Below the pieces are notes generated by a model, which was given only the letters and a program-made list of their open reading frames with translations, was not told the origin of the DNA and searched no databases. Both the position numbers and the translations under genes were made by a program. From Leisingera sp. NJS204 (GTDB lineage Bacteria; Pseudomonadota; Alphaproteobacteria; Rhodobacterales; Rhodobacteraceae), in the NCBI RefSeq assembly GCF_004123675.1, contig NZ_CP035417.1, forward strand, positions 3,029,501-3,093,500: a stretch of DNA of 64,000 bases, written 5' to 3'. This document shows, piece by piece, positions 1 through 9,200 of this stretch. Every line of letters begins with the position of its first letter. The first letter of the stretch is position 1.

Positions 1-451
1 CATCGACTGCCCGCTGCAGCACGCCGCAGGACGCAAACGGGACCGGGCTGCCATCCGGATAGACCGGCGTGCAGAATATCCAGGCGGAATGGCCGGACCA
101 GGGCAGCGCGCGAAAGGTTTCGGGGCGCGGCACCAGCAGCACGTCGCCGGCACCCTGCATCGGGCCGGACAGGCCGGTGCCGCCGTCCCAGACCGGAAAG
201 GCATTGCGGTGGGAGGTGTCTTTCAGCAGCAAGGTTGCCGGCATGTTGAGACCACGGTCAAAGACGCTGGCAAAGGCCTCGGCCATCATTGTCTTGCCGC
301 GCAGGATCCCGTGCTGGTCGGGGAACAGCACCCGCACGGTTTCTATCCCGTCAAACTGCGCGCGGGAGGTGATCTCGGCTGCTTTGCGGCAATCTTCGGG
401 CGACAGCAGCCCCAGGCGGGCCAGTTTACCGGATGTGAAATCTTGTGCCAT
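1..451 (-). CDS. glutamine synthetase family protein, N-terminal part (cut by window edge)
   Basis: The first 150 residues are present; the rest lies beyond the left edge. The start is an ATG at 451, preceded by an AGGAGG ribosome binding site. The segment carrying VLFPDQHGILRGK is typical of the N-terminal beta-grasp region of glutamine-synthetase-like enzymes, of the kind that ligate glutamate to ammonia or to amines such as putrescine. The catalytic ATP-grasp-like domain is not visible, so the substrate cannot be assigned. It is divergent from the IclR-type gene at 664, which may regulate it. The family call rests on the N-terminal motif only. Confidence 0.75.
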   Translation of the reverse strand, partial: MAQDFTSGKLARLGLLSPEDCRKAAEITSRAQFDGIETVRVLFPDQHGILRGKTMMAEAFASVFDRGLNMPATLLLKDTSHRNAFPVWDGGTGLSGPMQGAGDVLLVPRPETFRALPWSGHSAWIFCTPVYPDGSPVPFASCGVLQRAVD

Positions 452-570
452 GGGCGGCCTCCTGGGTAGCGAGCTGTTTGAAATTGCACCGGAAATACCC
501 CGGCGTCCAGTCCACGGCAGATTTTGACGCAACCCGGTGCGCAATCCGGATATTGCGGGGGTTTTGCGCC

Positions 571-615
571 TTGACAGCATTCGCAGGGCGAACATTGTGT
601 CGAACATTCGCACAA
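571..615 (+). promoter_or_regulatory. candidate promoter -35 and palindromic operator of the IclR-type gene
   Basis: TTGACA lies at 571-576. Downstream, at 595-615, is a 21-nt near-palindrome: TTGTG-T-CGAA on the left and TTCGCACAA on the right, separated by CA. The octamer CGAACATT also occurs twice (589-596 and 601-608). The palindrome sits where a -10 element would be, as expected for a repressor site in a divergent IclR/target intergenic region. That the IclR protein binds here is inference. Confidence 0.45.
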
Positions 616-663
616 AGCCACTGCCCCGAGCGGTGCCATTCAAGATCAGGACAGCGGTTTCAG

Positions 664-1440
664 ATGACAGCAGTTGAACAGGACAGGAATATTTCGTCGA
701 GCTTTGCCAAAGGGCTGGCAGTTCTGGCGGTGTTTGACGCGGCCTCCCCCAGCATGACCCTGGCCGAGATCGCCCGGCGCACCGGCCAGGACCGGGCCAC
801 TGCCCGGCGCGGGGCGCTGACGCTGGTGCAGGCAGGCTATCTGCGCCAGGACGGGCGGATGCTGTCATTGACTCCGCGGGTGCTGGCGCTGGCGGGCGGT
901 TTCCTGCAGGCCAATCAGTTCGGGCGCCGGGTGCAGCCGGTTCTGAACCGCCACGCGCGGCAAATGGAAATCGAGGTGACGCTGGCAATGCTGGATCAGG
1001 GCCGGGTGCTGCTGCTGGCGCAATCCACCGTCGAGCATGGCCATATAACTTATGGCTTCACCGCAGGTTCCCATATTCCGCTGGCCCATACCAGCCTGGG
1101 GCGGATGCTGCTGGCCGGGCTGCCGGAGACCGCGGCGGCCGCGGTGCTGGCCGCAACAGAAATCCCGCGCCATACCGAGGCCTCGATCACCGATCCCGGC
1201 CGCATTCTGGACTGCGTGGATGAGGCCCGCACGCAGGGTTATTGCCTCACCAGCGGCGAATTCGAGGCCGGGATCACCGGTTACGCCGTGCCCGTCTCGC
1301 GGCCCGGGCAGACGCCGATTGTCGCCGGTTGTTCAGCGCCGCGCGGGTTGCAGCCGGAGGCGGATGCCGAACGGTTGTTGCGCGGATTGCAGCTCTGCGC
1401 CGCAGAGCTGCGCCAGGCCGAGGCCGTGGACCACCTGTAA
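664..1440 (+). CDS. IclR family transcriptional regulator
   Basis: A 258-residue protein of the usual IclR length. An N-terminal winged helix-turn-helix (about residues 10-75, containing LAEIARRTGQDRATARR) is followed by an IclR effector-binding domain (about 80-250, with HTSLGRMLLAGLP and a C-terminal GYAVPVSRP stretch). The reading frame stays open upstream to 445, but the ATG at 664 fits the family N-terminus. The effector is probably a small carboxylate or aromatic metabolite but cannot be named. It is divergent from the glutamine-synthetase-like gene, with an inverted repeat in the shared intergenic region. Confidence 0.85.
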   Translation: MTAVEQDRNISSSFAKGLAVLAVFDAASPSMTLAEIARRTGQDRATARRGALTLVQAGYLRQDGRMLSLTPRVLALAGGFLQANQFGRRVQPVLNRHARQMEIEVTLAMLDQGRVLLLAQSTVEHGHITYGFTAGSHIPLAHTSLGRMLLAGLPETAAAAVLAATEIPRHTEASITDPGRILDCVDEARTQGYCLTSGEFEAGITGYAVPVSRPGQTPIVAGCSAPRGLQPEADAERLLRGLQLCAAELRQAEAVDHL

Positions 1441-1523
1441 CCGCGCCTTGCGGGAAAGCCTGCTTTGCATTGCACGCCGCCCTTGCTAGGCTGAATCAAG
1501 ATATTTCCGCAGGAGCAATTTTG

Positions 1524-1838
1524 ATGATCAAACAGACTGCATTGGCAGCGGCCCTGTGCGCCGCGCTTGCCCCGGCTGCATCGGCCGCGGACGCCGAAGG
1601 CACCATGGTCACCGTTCTGGGCCGCGATTGGGCGGTTTTCCCGGTCGCGGACACACCGGGCCGCTACAGCGCCACGCGGATGAATCTTGAGCATTTGCCG
1701 TTCCGCCCGCCTGCGGTGCTGACCGCCCGCCAGGCAGTGCAGGCCCTGCGCACCGCCACCGGTTGCAGCGTCAACATGGACACGATGGTGCGCAGCATCA
1801 ACAGCACCTATTACGCCCACGTGATCTGCCGCAAATAG
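1524..1838 (+). CDS. small secreted protein of unknown function
   Basis: A 104-residue protein with a clear signal peptide (MIKQTALAAALCAALAPAAS, cleavage near residue 22). The mature part is about 80 residues and has two cysteines, one in the CSVNMD segment and one near the C-terminus (VICRK), which could form a periplasmic disulfide. An AGGAG ribosome binding site at 1511-1515 supports the ATG at 1524. I do not recognise a family. It stands alone between the IclR gene and the GAPDH paralogue. Confidence 0.7.
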   Translation: MIKQTALAAALCAALAPAASAADAEGTMVTVLGRDWAVFPVADTPGRYSATRMNLEHLPFRPPAVLTARQAVQALRTATGCSVNMDTMVRSINSTYYAHVICRK

Positions 1839-1959
1839 GGGCATGGCTGACGGCCCTGCTGTATTGCGGCGTATTTCTGAAACATCCTCTTGGGAAATGT
1901 GATCATTTTCCGGGAGGCCATGGATTGAGCGGCCCCGGCGCGCCTGCCATAGATTGCGC

Positions 1960-2943
1960 ATGAGACTTGCAATCAACGGATTCGGCCGCATTGGCCGCGC
2001 CATCCTGCGCCAGATTCTGACGACCCCGCGCGGAGACGGCATCGACGTGGTGCGGATCAACGATATCGCACCCTTGGATATGTGCGCCTATCTGTTCCAG
2101 TACGACAGCACCTTCGGCCCCTTTGCCCACCCAGTGGAGCATGGCGGCAGGGCGCTGCAGGTAATGGGGCGCTCAATCCCCGTCAGTCATGCGCCGGATC
2201 TGACATCGGTGGACCTCTCCGGCGTTGACCTGGTGCTGGAATGCACCGGCATCGCGCGGACGTCTGATGTGGCCGAGCGCGGCATCAAGGCAGGTGCGTC
2301 CAAGGTTCTGATCTCCGGCCCCTCCCCCGCCGCCGAGCTGACCGTGGTGCTGGGCGCCAACGAGGAGCAGCTGGGCGATGCGCGCATTGTCTCCAACGCC
2401 TCCTGCACCACCAATGGCCTCACTCCGCTGGTCAAGCTGCTGGACCGGATCGCCGGAATCGATACGGCACATATGACCACCATCCATTGCTATACAAACT
2501 CGCAGCCGATGGTGGACGCGCCGCGCGGCGATTTTGCCCGCTCGCGCGGCGGCGCGCAATCAATGGTGCCCACAACGACTTCGGCGACGCATCTGATCGA
2601 CGAGGTGCTGCCGCATCTGAAAGGCCGGGTCAGCGGTGCCGCAGTGCGGGTGCCGACGGCCAGCGTTTCCGCCGTGGATCTGGTGGCGCAGCTGAAGACC
2701 CCGATGAGCGAAGACGCGTTCACCGCTGCCCTGCGCGAAGGCGTGGCAGTATCCAAGGTGCTGGGCTGGACCGATATGCCGCTGGTATCCTCTGACCTGC
2801 GGGCGCGGCCTGAATCGCTGGTGATTGCCGGGCCGGAAACCCGCATGGCCGGCGAGCATCAGGCGCGGGTGTTCGGCTGGTATGACAATGAATGGGGCTT
2901 TTCGGCCCGGATGCTGGATGTGGCCAGGCTGATGGCGGGATAA
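1960..2943 (+). CDS. gap: type I glyceraldehyde-3-phosphate dehydrogenase paralogue
   Basis: A 327-residue enzyme with the Rossmann start INGFGRIGR, the catalytic cysteine motif SNASCTTN and the conserved histidine in TTIHCYTN. The C-terminal NEWGFSARM is also typical. It would oxidise glyceraldehyde 3-phosphate to 1,3-bisphosphoglycerate with NAD(P). The substrate-loop sequence (GAQSMVPTTTSATHL) departs from the usual NIIPSSTGAAKA, so a paralogue with another aldehyde phosphate substrate (for example erythrose 4-phosphate) is possible. The ATG at 1960 is preferred over a TTG six bases upstream. It is monocistronic, with a hairpin just after the stop. Confidence 0.82.
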   Translation: MRLAINGFGRIGRAILRQILTTPRGDGIDVVRINDIAPLDMCAYLFQYDSTFGPFAHPVEHGGRALQVMGRSIPVSHAPDLTSVDLSGVDLVLECTGIARTSDVAERGIKAGASKVLISGPSPAAELTVVLGANEEQLGDARIVSNASCTTNGLTPLVKLLDRIAGIDTAHMTTIHCYTNSQPMVDAPRGDFARSRGGAQSMVPTTTSATHLIDEVLPHLKGRVSGAAVRVPTASVSAVDLVAQLKTPMSEDAFTAALREGVAVSKVLGWTDMPLVSSDLRARPESLVIAGPETRMAGEHQARVFGWYDNEWGFSARMLDVARLMAG

Positions 2944-2974
2944 GATCCGCCCTTGTCCGCAGACCGGTTTGCAG

Positions 2975-2995
2975 GCCCGCTATTGGCGGGCTTTG
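2975..2995 (+). terminator. intrinsic terminator after the GAPDH paralogue
   Basis: The stem GCCCGC (2975-2980) pairs with GCGGGC (2986-2991) around a TATTG loop and is followed by TTTG. It lies between the convergent GAPDH gene and the membrane-protein gene, overlapping only the 3' edge of the latter's flank. Confidence 0.55.
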
Positions 2996-3604
2996 CTATT
3001 CCTGCGGTTTCCGCCCTGCTCCAGACAGCCGGATCCAGCGGAAAATCAGCATCAGCGCAACCATGCAGACCGCAAGGCCGATCAGATCGCCAGCCGCATA
3101 AACAGCCATGACCGGCAGCTGATCTCTGGGAAAGATCAGACCGGAGAACACCACCGATTGCCCCAGCGAATTGATGACAGAGGCCAGCGCCCCCACGGCC
3201 AGCAGCCCGGTCCAGGCGATCCGGCGCGCTTGGCCGGCATAAAGATCCCAACCGAATAGCCATGCGATTTCAAAACCCGCAAATGCGGCAAAGGCGCCAA
3301 CCGCGATGGATTCCAGCAGAACCGGCTCCATCAGTTGCTGAACATTGGCTGACGTGAACATCAGCTCGGACAGAAACGCGCCACTGGCGAGAGGCAAAAC
3401 CGCTCTCCAGCCGAACAGCCAGACGCTAAGCACCCGCACCCCGTGCGGCAAGTAGATCAGGCTGGCAAAGACGGTGATCTCCGGCAGAAACATATTCTGC
3501 ACCGGCGTGACGGCCCAGGCCGTCAGACCATGGCAAATGACATAAGCCGCGGTGATCACCGCAAAACTCTGAAAACCGGGCAGGAACTGCAATACGCGTA
3601 TCAT
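2996..3604 (-). CDS. integral membrane protein, MASE1-like
   Basis: A 202-residue hydrophobic protein with about six predicted membrane segments and no soluble domain. The segments around YLPHGVRVL and near AAGDLIGLAVCM resemble the conserved points of MASE1 sensory membrane domains (a proline/glycine-rich loop and a W/AxGDxxG motif), but no kinase or GGDEF output follows. It probably acts as a membrane sensor or transporter-like subunit. It is downstream of, and co-oriented with, the winged-helix gene at 3668-4012 (63-bp gap), so the two may form an operon. The fold call is tentative. Confidence 0.55.
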   Translation of the reverse strand: MIRVLQFLPGFQSFAVITAAYVICHGLTAWAVTPVQNMFLPEITVFASLIYLPHGVRVLSVWLFGWRAVLPLASGAFLSELMFTSANVQQLMEPVLLESIAVGAFAAFAGFEIAWLFGWDLYAGQARRIAWTGLLAVGALASVINSLGQSVVFSGLIFPRDQLPVMAVYAAGDLIGLAVCMVALMLIFRWIRLSGAGRKPQE

Positions 3605-3667
3605 GCCGCCCGTTTAGACAGCGCGCAAAGAAGCTGCAATCGGATGTTGGTCCGCCGGCGGGTGCGG

Positions 3668-4012
3668 TCACCTTGCGGCGGGATCAAAGCAAACCACGTA
3701 ATGCTTGGCCTTGCTGCCGCCCGCCCGCTCCAGCAATCCTAAGGCCAGCAGCGACTTCAGTGTCCTGTGAAAAGTCGCCTGGGCAATTTCCGTCACCAGC
3801 CGGTGGCTGCGGATTTGCTCGGACTGAACCGGGGCGCCTGGCACGCTGGTCAGCGCATGCGCGGCCAGCAGCACATCCCGTTCAGCCCGGTTCAACCGGT
3901 CCAGACCGATGTCGCGTTCCATTTTATGGAGCATATCCCGAAGTTCAAAAATTGACTTTAACCGATCCACAATTGCACCTCCGGGGAACACAAGCTGCTG
4001 CTCCAGCACCAT
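3668..4012 (-). CDS. small winged-helix transcriptional regulator
   Basis: A 114-residue protein. After an N-terminal amphipathic stretch (residues 1-38), the remainder reads as a MarR/winged-helix fold: helices around LNRAERDVLLAAHAL, a recognition-helix candidate in EIAQATFHRTLKSLLALGLL, and a short wing (ERAGGSKAKHYVV). It could control itself and the membrane gene downstream; an inverted repeat lies in its promoter region. No ligand domain is present. Precise family unknown. Confidence 0.6.
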   Translation of the reverse strand: MVLEQQLVFPGGAIVDRLKSIFELRDMLHKMERDIGLDRLNRAERDVLLAAHALTSVPGAPVQSEQIRSHRLVTEIAQATFHRTLKSLLALGLLERAGGSKAKHYVVCFDPAAR

Positions 4013-4030
4013 TTAATCTGCCAGTATAAG

Positions 4031-4095
4031 ATGACACCACGCGAAAATTATCAATCCGACAATTATCTGGACAGTTCAATTCCGCGTGGTATCAT
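4031..4095. promoter_or_regulatory. inverted repeat, candidate operator of the winged-helix gene
   Basis: The arm ATGACACCACGCG (4031-4043) is repeated in inverse as CGCGTGGTATCAT (4083-4095), with one mismatch and a 39-bp spacer containing two AATTATC heptamers. It lies 19-83 bp upstream of the regulator's start codon, covering the place where its promoter should be. Autoregulation is an inference from position. Confidence 0.4.
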
Positions 4096-4171
4096 TCCCG
4101 TCAGGCTGGGCTGCATTGTGAGTGGTGGCTGCGCCTGACGTTACTCGAAGTAGCTTTGTTAACCAGTGCCG

Positions 4172-4197
4172 GCTCCGGCAGTTTCAACTGCCGGAGC
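4172..4197. repeat. perfect palindrome upstream of tamA
   Basis: GCTCCGGCAGTT (4172-4183) and AACTGCCGGAGC (4186-4197) are exact reverse complements separated by TC. No T-run follows on either strand, so it is not an ordinary intrinsic terminator. It could be a protein-binding site, or a hairpin if transcribed. Confidence 0.6.
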
Positions 4198-4496
4198 TGA
4201 ACTGAATAGTACAGTTTCCTTACCAGTTGCCAATCACCTTTGCAGCCAATTTCACCGCGCACACGCCAAACCGGCAGGATTGTGCGCGCGGCCTTGCACT
4301 CCCCTTCCAGTGCCGCGGCCTGCCAGCTGCCACCATGCGCGGCAATCCGCTGCCAGCCGGTAGAGACCGAACCCCGGCGGAAAGCTGCTGCTTTACCGGT
4401 TCCATCCTGCATTTTTCCCGTGTTAGGCTTTGACCCAGCCGCCTGCGGCCCTGCCGGGCTTAGAGGCCGATTTTCCGCCCGCCGCCGGGAGCAGAC

Positions 4497-6299
4497 ATGA
4501 ATTTTCCTTTCCGCCCGCGACTATTGGCGAGCACCCTTGCTTTCAACCTGCTGACATTGCTGCCGCCTGCCGCCTTTGGCGCCGAGGCCACGCTGCAGGC
4601 GCCCGGTGCGGATGAAGCCCTGGCCGGACGGCTGCGCGGCGCCTCGTCTTCGGTGGCCGCCAGCGGCGAGACCAATGTGCAGGAACTGCTGGCGGCGGCC
4701 CTGTCGGATTACCGCACACTGGTGCAGGTGCTGTATGACGCGGGTCATTTTTCACCGGTCGTGAATATCCGCCTGGACGGGCGCGAGGCGGCGCGGATCC
4801 AGCCGCTGAACCCGCCAAAGAACGTCAGCAAGGTGGAAATCACCGTAAAGCCCGGCCCGCGGTTCGCTTTTGGCCGGGCCGAGCTGGCGCCGCTGCCGCA
4901 AACCAGCGACGTGGAGATCCCTGCGGGCTTTGCCCCTGGCCAGCCCGCCAGCACCGGCGCGATCCGCGACGCGGCGATTGCCGGCGTGCGGGCCTGGCGC
5001 CGCAACGGCCACGCCAAGGCAACAGTGGCGGATCAGAAGATCACCGCCAACCACGTGCAAGCCCGGCTTGATGCAGAACTCCGGCTGGCGCCGGGTCCGC
5101 AGCTTCAGTTCGGGCAGTTGCGGATCACTGGCGAAACCAACGTCCGCGAGGATGCCATCCGCCGGATCGCCGGGTTCCCGGAAGGCGGCGCGTTCCACCC
5201 TGATCTGGTCTCCAAATCCGCGACCCGGTTGCGCCGCACCGGCACTTTTTCCACCGTGGTCCTGCGCGAGGCCGAGCAGCCGAACCCGGACGGCACCTTG
5301 GATTTTACAGCCCGGGTCGAAGATCTGCCGCCGCGCCGCCTGACCTTCGGGGCCGAGATCAGCTCCTCCGACGGAATTGAACTGTCGGGCAGCTGGATGC
5401 ATCGCAACCTGTTCGGTGCCGCAGAGAAGCTGCGGATCGAGGCGCGGCTCAGCGGTATCGGCAGCAGCAATGACATTGACGGCCGTATCGCCATTCGCCT
5501 GGACCGGCCCGCAGCGCTGGGGCCGGATGACAGTATCTTCTATCTGGCCGAGGCCGAACGGCTGGACGAGGAACACTACAGCGCCACCCAGGTGCTGGGG
5601 GCCATCGGCGTGCGGCGGACGTTTTCGGACCAGTTTTATGCCGAGGCCGCCTTGGGCGTGACGTCCATCCTGGCTGAGGACGTCTTCGGCAAGCGGCGCT
5701 TCAAATATCTGGCAGGCCGGATCCGTGCGGAATACGACGGCCGCGACAGCCGGGTGAATCCGGCAAGCGGCTATTTCCTTCAGGGCGGCGCAACCCCTTT
5801 CATCGGCATTGACGGCAACGACTCCGGCCTGCAAATCAAAGCTGACGGGCGTGCCTATTACGGGCTGGGCGCCGATGACCGGATCGTGCTGGCCGGGCGG
5901 CTGCAGATGGGGTCGGTGATCGGACCGTCCCTAAGCGGGACCGCCCCCACCCTGCTGTTCTTTTCCGGCGGCGCGGGGTCGGTGCGCGGGCATGAATTCC
6001 AGTCGCTGGGCGTGCCCGCCAATGGCGGCATCGCCGGCGGGCGCGGTTTTCTGGCGCTTTCGGGCGAAGTCCGGGGCAAAGTCACCGACAAGATTTCCCT
6101 GGTCGGGTTTTACGACCTTGGTTTTGTCGATGCAGACAGTTTTGTCTCCGGCTCATCTGCGCGCCATGCCGGCGCGGGCTTTGGCCTGCGCTATGATGTG
6201 GCAGGCATCGGCCCGATCCGGCTTGACCTCGCCTATCCGGTGGACGGCGGGTCCGAGGACGGGCTGCAATTCTATATCGGGATCGGACAAGCGTTTTGA
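4497..6299 (+). CDS. tamA: autotransporter/outer-membrane assembly protein TamA
   Basis: A 600-residue Omp85-superfamily protein. A signal peptide (residues 1-29, ending PAAFGAEA) is followed by POTRA-type repeats (roughly 75-270, with PGPRFAFG and GPQLQFGQLRITGETNV marking repeat starts) and a 16-strand-type beta-barrel (about 280-600) ending in the aromatic residue F expected of outer-membrane proteins. The segment GGAGSVRGHE corresponds to the conserved VRGY/F barrel-lumen motif. With TamB it inserts or exports selected outer-membrane proteins and possibly phospholipids. The tamB start codon overlaps its stop codon. Confidence 0.9.
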   Translation: MNFPFRPRLLASTLAFNLLTLLPPAAFGAEATLQAPGADEALAGRLRGASSSVAASGETNVQELLAAALSDYRTLVQVLYDAGHFSPVVNIRLDGREAARIQPLNPPKNVSKVEITVKPGPRFAFGRAELAPLPQTSDVEIPAGFAPGQPASTGAIRDAAIAGVRAWRRNGHAKATVADQKITANHVQARLDAELRLAPGPQLQFGQLRITGETNVREDAIRRIAGFPEGGAFHPDLVSKSATRLRRTGTFSTVVLREAEQPNPDGTLDFTARVEDLPPRRLTFGAEISSSDGIELSGSWMHRNLFGAAEKLRIEARLSGIGSSNDIDGRIAIRLDRPAALGPDDSIFYLAEAERLDEEHYSATQVLGAIGVRRTFSDQFYAEAALGVTSILAEDVFGKRRFKYLAGRIRAEYDGRDSRVNPASGYFLQGGATPFIGIDGNDSGLQIKADGRAYYGLGADDRIVLAGRLQMGSVIGPSLSGTAPTLLFFSGGAGSVRGHEFQSLGVPANGGIAGGRGFLALSGEVRGKVTDKISLVGFYDLGFVDADSFVSGSSARHAGAGFGLRYDVAGIGPIRLDLAYPVDGGSEDGLQFYIGIGQAF

Positions 6300-9200
6300 G
6301 ACAGTTTCTTGGCCTTGCCCTGGCCCTTGGGCTGACGATTGCGCCCGCAGCGGCACAGGACACCACGACGGAGGACGCCGGCGGGCTGCTGGTCGATTTC
6401 CTGGAGGATACGCTGTCCGGCGACAGCCGCTATATCAGCGTGACAGGTCTTGAGGGCGCGTTTTCCTCGCAGGCCAAGATCAAGCAGATCACGGTGGCGG
6501 ATGAAGACGGCATCTGGCTGACCGTTGAGGGCGCCGAACTGGACTGGAACCGGCTGGCGCTGCTGCGCGGACGGTTCTCGGTCAATGAGCTGTCGGCTGA
6601 ACGCATCGAAGTGGCGCGCGCGCCCAAACCGCTGCCGCCGGACCCCGAACTGCCAGAGCCTGAGGCCACGCCGTTTGCCCTTCCGGAACTGCCGGTGGCA
6701 ATTGAGCTGGGCCGGATCAAGGCAGCCCGGATCGAACTGGGCGAGGAATTGGCCGGTTCGGCGGCCAGCCTGTCGGTCGAAGGCTCGCTGATGCTGGCGG
6801 ACGGGGCACTGGATACCAAACTGGCAGCAACCCGGCTGGACAAACCCGGCGACCATTTCCGGCTGGAGGCGGGGTTTGCCAATGAAACCCGGCAAATCAC
6901 CCTGGATCTGGCAGTGGAGGAAAGCGCGGGCGGTCTGATCTCGCGCAGCCTGGATCTGCCGGGCAGCCCCGAGTTGCAACTGACCGCCCAAGGCAGCGGC
7001 CCGGTCAGTGACTTCACCGCCGATATCCGGTTCAGCACCAATGGCGCGGAACGGCTGGCAGGCCAGGTGGTGCTGGCGGCTGTGCCTCTGCCCGCAGACG
7101 CCGCGCCGGACGCTCCGCGCGATATCGGCTTCTCTGCCGACCTGGGGGGCAATATCGACGTGCTGCTGCCGCCGGTGCACCGGCCGTTCTTTGGCCCCGG
7201 TCTGCGGCTTAATGTAAAGGGCACGCGCGCAGGCAGCGGCGCGGTGGCGCTGGACACGCTGGCCTTGCGCAGCAATGCGCTGCAAGTTACCGGCGCAGCA
7301 GCGCTGGATGCGGGCGGCAAGCTGGACACTGCAAACCTGAAAACCGCCATCACCCCGCCCCCAGGCCAGGCCGCCGTCGCCCTGCCCTTTGGCGGCGGGC
7401 AGACGACGCTGGCGGCGGCAGACCTGCAACTGAAAAAGACCGCCGGGGGCAACTGGACCCTGGACGGGGTGCTGGACCAGCTGAGCCACCCCGGCGCCCT
7501 GGTGGGCCGGGCCGAGATTTCCGGACGGGGCACGCTGGACCAAAGCACCGGCTTTGCACTGACGGGACGGCTGACTGCCGGCCTCAGCAGTTTGCAGCCG
7601 CGCGATCCGGCGCTGGCCAAGGCCACCGGCAATGAAATCCGCTTTGAAGGCACGCTCACCACCGAAGGCCCCGGCGCGCTGCAGATCACGGATATGGAAC
7701 TGCGGGGCAGCGATTACCAAGCCGCGGGGGATGTGGGTTTTGACGGGTTGGAAGACGGCCTGAAAGTCAGCGCTGACCTGACTGCGGACCTGGCTGATCT
7801 GGCCCGGTTCTCGGACCTGGCCGGGCACTCGTTGGGCGGCGCGGTACAGGCCGCGGTCAAAGGTTCCTTTACCCCTCTTTCGGGGGCGTTTGACACCGAC
7901 CTTTCTATGCAGGCGCAGGACCTGTCGGCAGGCATTGCTCAGGCGGATGAGCTGCTGAAGGGCACAACCACGCTGGCGCTGAAGTCGGCGCGGGATGAGA
8001 ACGGCATTGCAATCGACCGCTTTGAGCTGGCAGGCAGCGCGCTGCTGGCCAGCGCCGCAGGCACGCTCAACAGCGATGCCGGACGGATGGAGATCACCGC
8101 CAAGCTGAACCGGCTGGAGGTGCTGCTGCCGCAAACACCCGGCGCGCTGGAACTGGCGACCACCCTCACCCGCAATGGCGATACCCTGAATGGGGTGGCA
8201 GAGCTGAAGGGACCGCACACCTCCAGCGCCAAACTGGATGGCTCGGTCACGCTGGAAGGCGATGCCGATTTCACCTTTGCCGCCGCCCTGAACGAGATGG
8301 AGCGCTTTGTGCCGCAGCTGGCGGGCAAGCTGACCGCCCAAGGCACCGCCGCGCGCCGCAACGGGGAATGGCAGATTGCGGGCAAAGCGGCGGGTCCAGC
8401 CGCCATCACCGCGGATATCGAGGGCCGCTTTACCGAAAACAACGGCAGCACAGATCTGCGCTTTGATGCGGCGATCGGCCAGCTGCAGCGGCTGGTCCCT
8501 GATCTTCCCGGCCGCCTCGCCGCCAAGGGCACTGCGGCGCGGCGGGACGGCACCTGGACCATCGACAGCACCGCCAGCGGCCCCGCCGGCATCGACAGCC
8601 GCGTTGCCGGCAGCTGGAGCGAGGCCAAAGGCACCGCAGATGTGACTGCCAAGGGCACGCTCCGGCTGGAAGGGCTGAACCCGTTCATCTCCCCCAACCT
8701 GATGCAGGGCCCTGCGAATTTCGACATGGCCTTGCGGGGCGTCCCGGCACTGGATGGCTTAAGCGGCACTATCTCGGTACCCGGCGCCTCGCTTGCCATC
8801 CCGTCGGCGGCACAGCGGGTGGATGATATCAACGCCACCGTTTCCATCGCCCGCTCCAGCGCGCAGCTGCAGGTCTCGGCCCGCCCGCGCGACGGCGGCA
8901 CGGTGCGGATCAGCGGCCCGGTCGGGCTGCAGCCGCCGTTCAACGGCAACCTGCAGATTGCCATCGGCGATGTGGTGGTGACCGACCACCTGTCTTATGA
9001 AACCCTGCTGAACGGCAGCCTGGCGATGTCAGGTGCGATGGCGGGCAACAACCGGATTGAGGGGCGGATCGATGTGGGCGAGACCAATATAAACCTGAAC
9101 ACCGCCGGCGGTTCGGTCTCAGCGGCACCGATCCCGCCAATCCGCCATGTCGGAACCCCGCGCGATGTGCGCCGGACACTGGCCCGCGCCGGGCTGACCG

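Larger units (their letters stand above)
4013..4496. other. 484-bp intergenic region with two inverted repeats
   Basis: No convincing gene lies between the divergent regulator (start 4012) and tamA (start 4497). The region holds a 13-bp inverted repeat at 4031-4043/4083-4095, the heptamer AATTATC twice (4046-4052 and 4061-4067), and a perfect 12-bp-arm palindrome at 4172-4197. A TATACT -10-like hexamer for the leftward gene is at 4028-4023 on the minus strand. Confidence 0.6.

Noticed and set aside
445-663. Upstream extension of the IclR gene
   Set aside because: The extra residues are not IclR-like and the region holds the promoter and operator candidate; ATG 664 fits the family.
6272-8341. 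A 689-residue open frame antisense to tamB
   Set aside because: Gln/Arg/Gly-rich low-complexity translation, typical of the shadow of a G+C-rich gene; the plus strand encodes a coherent TamB.
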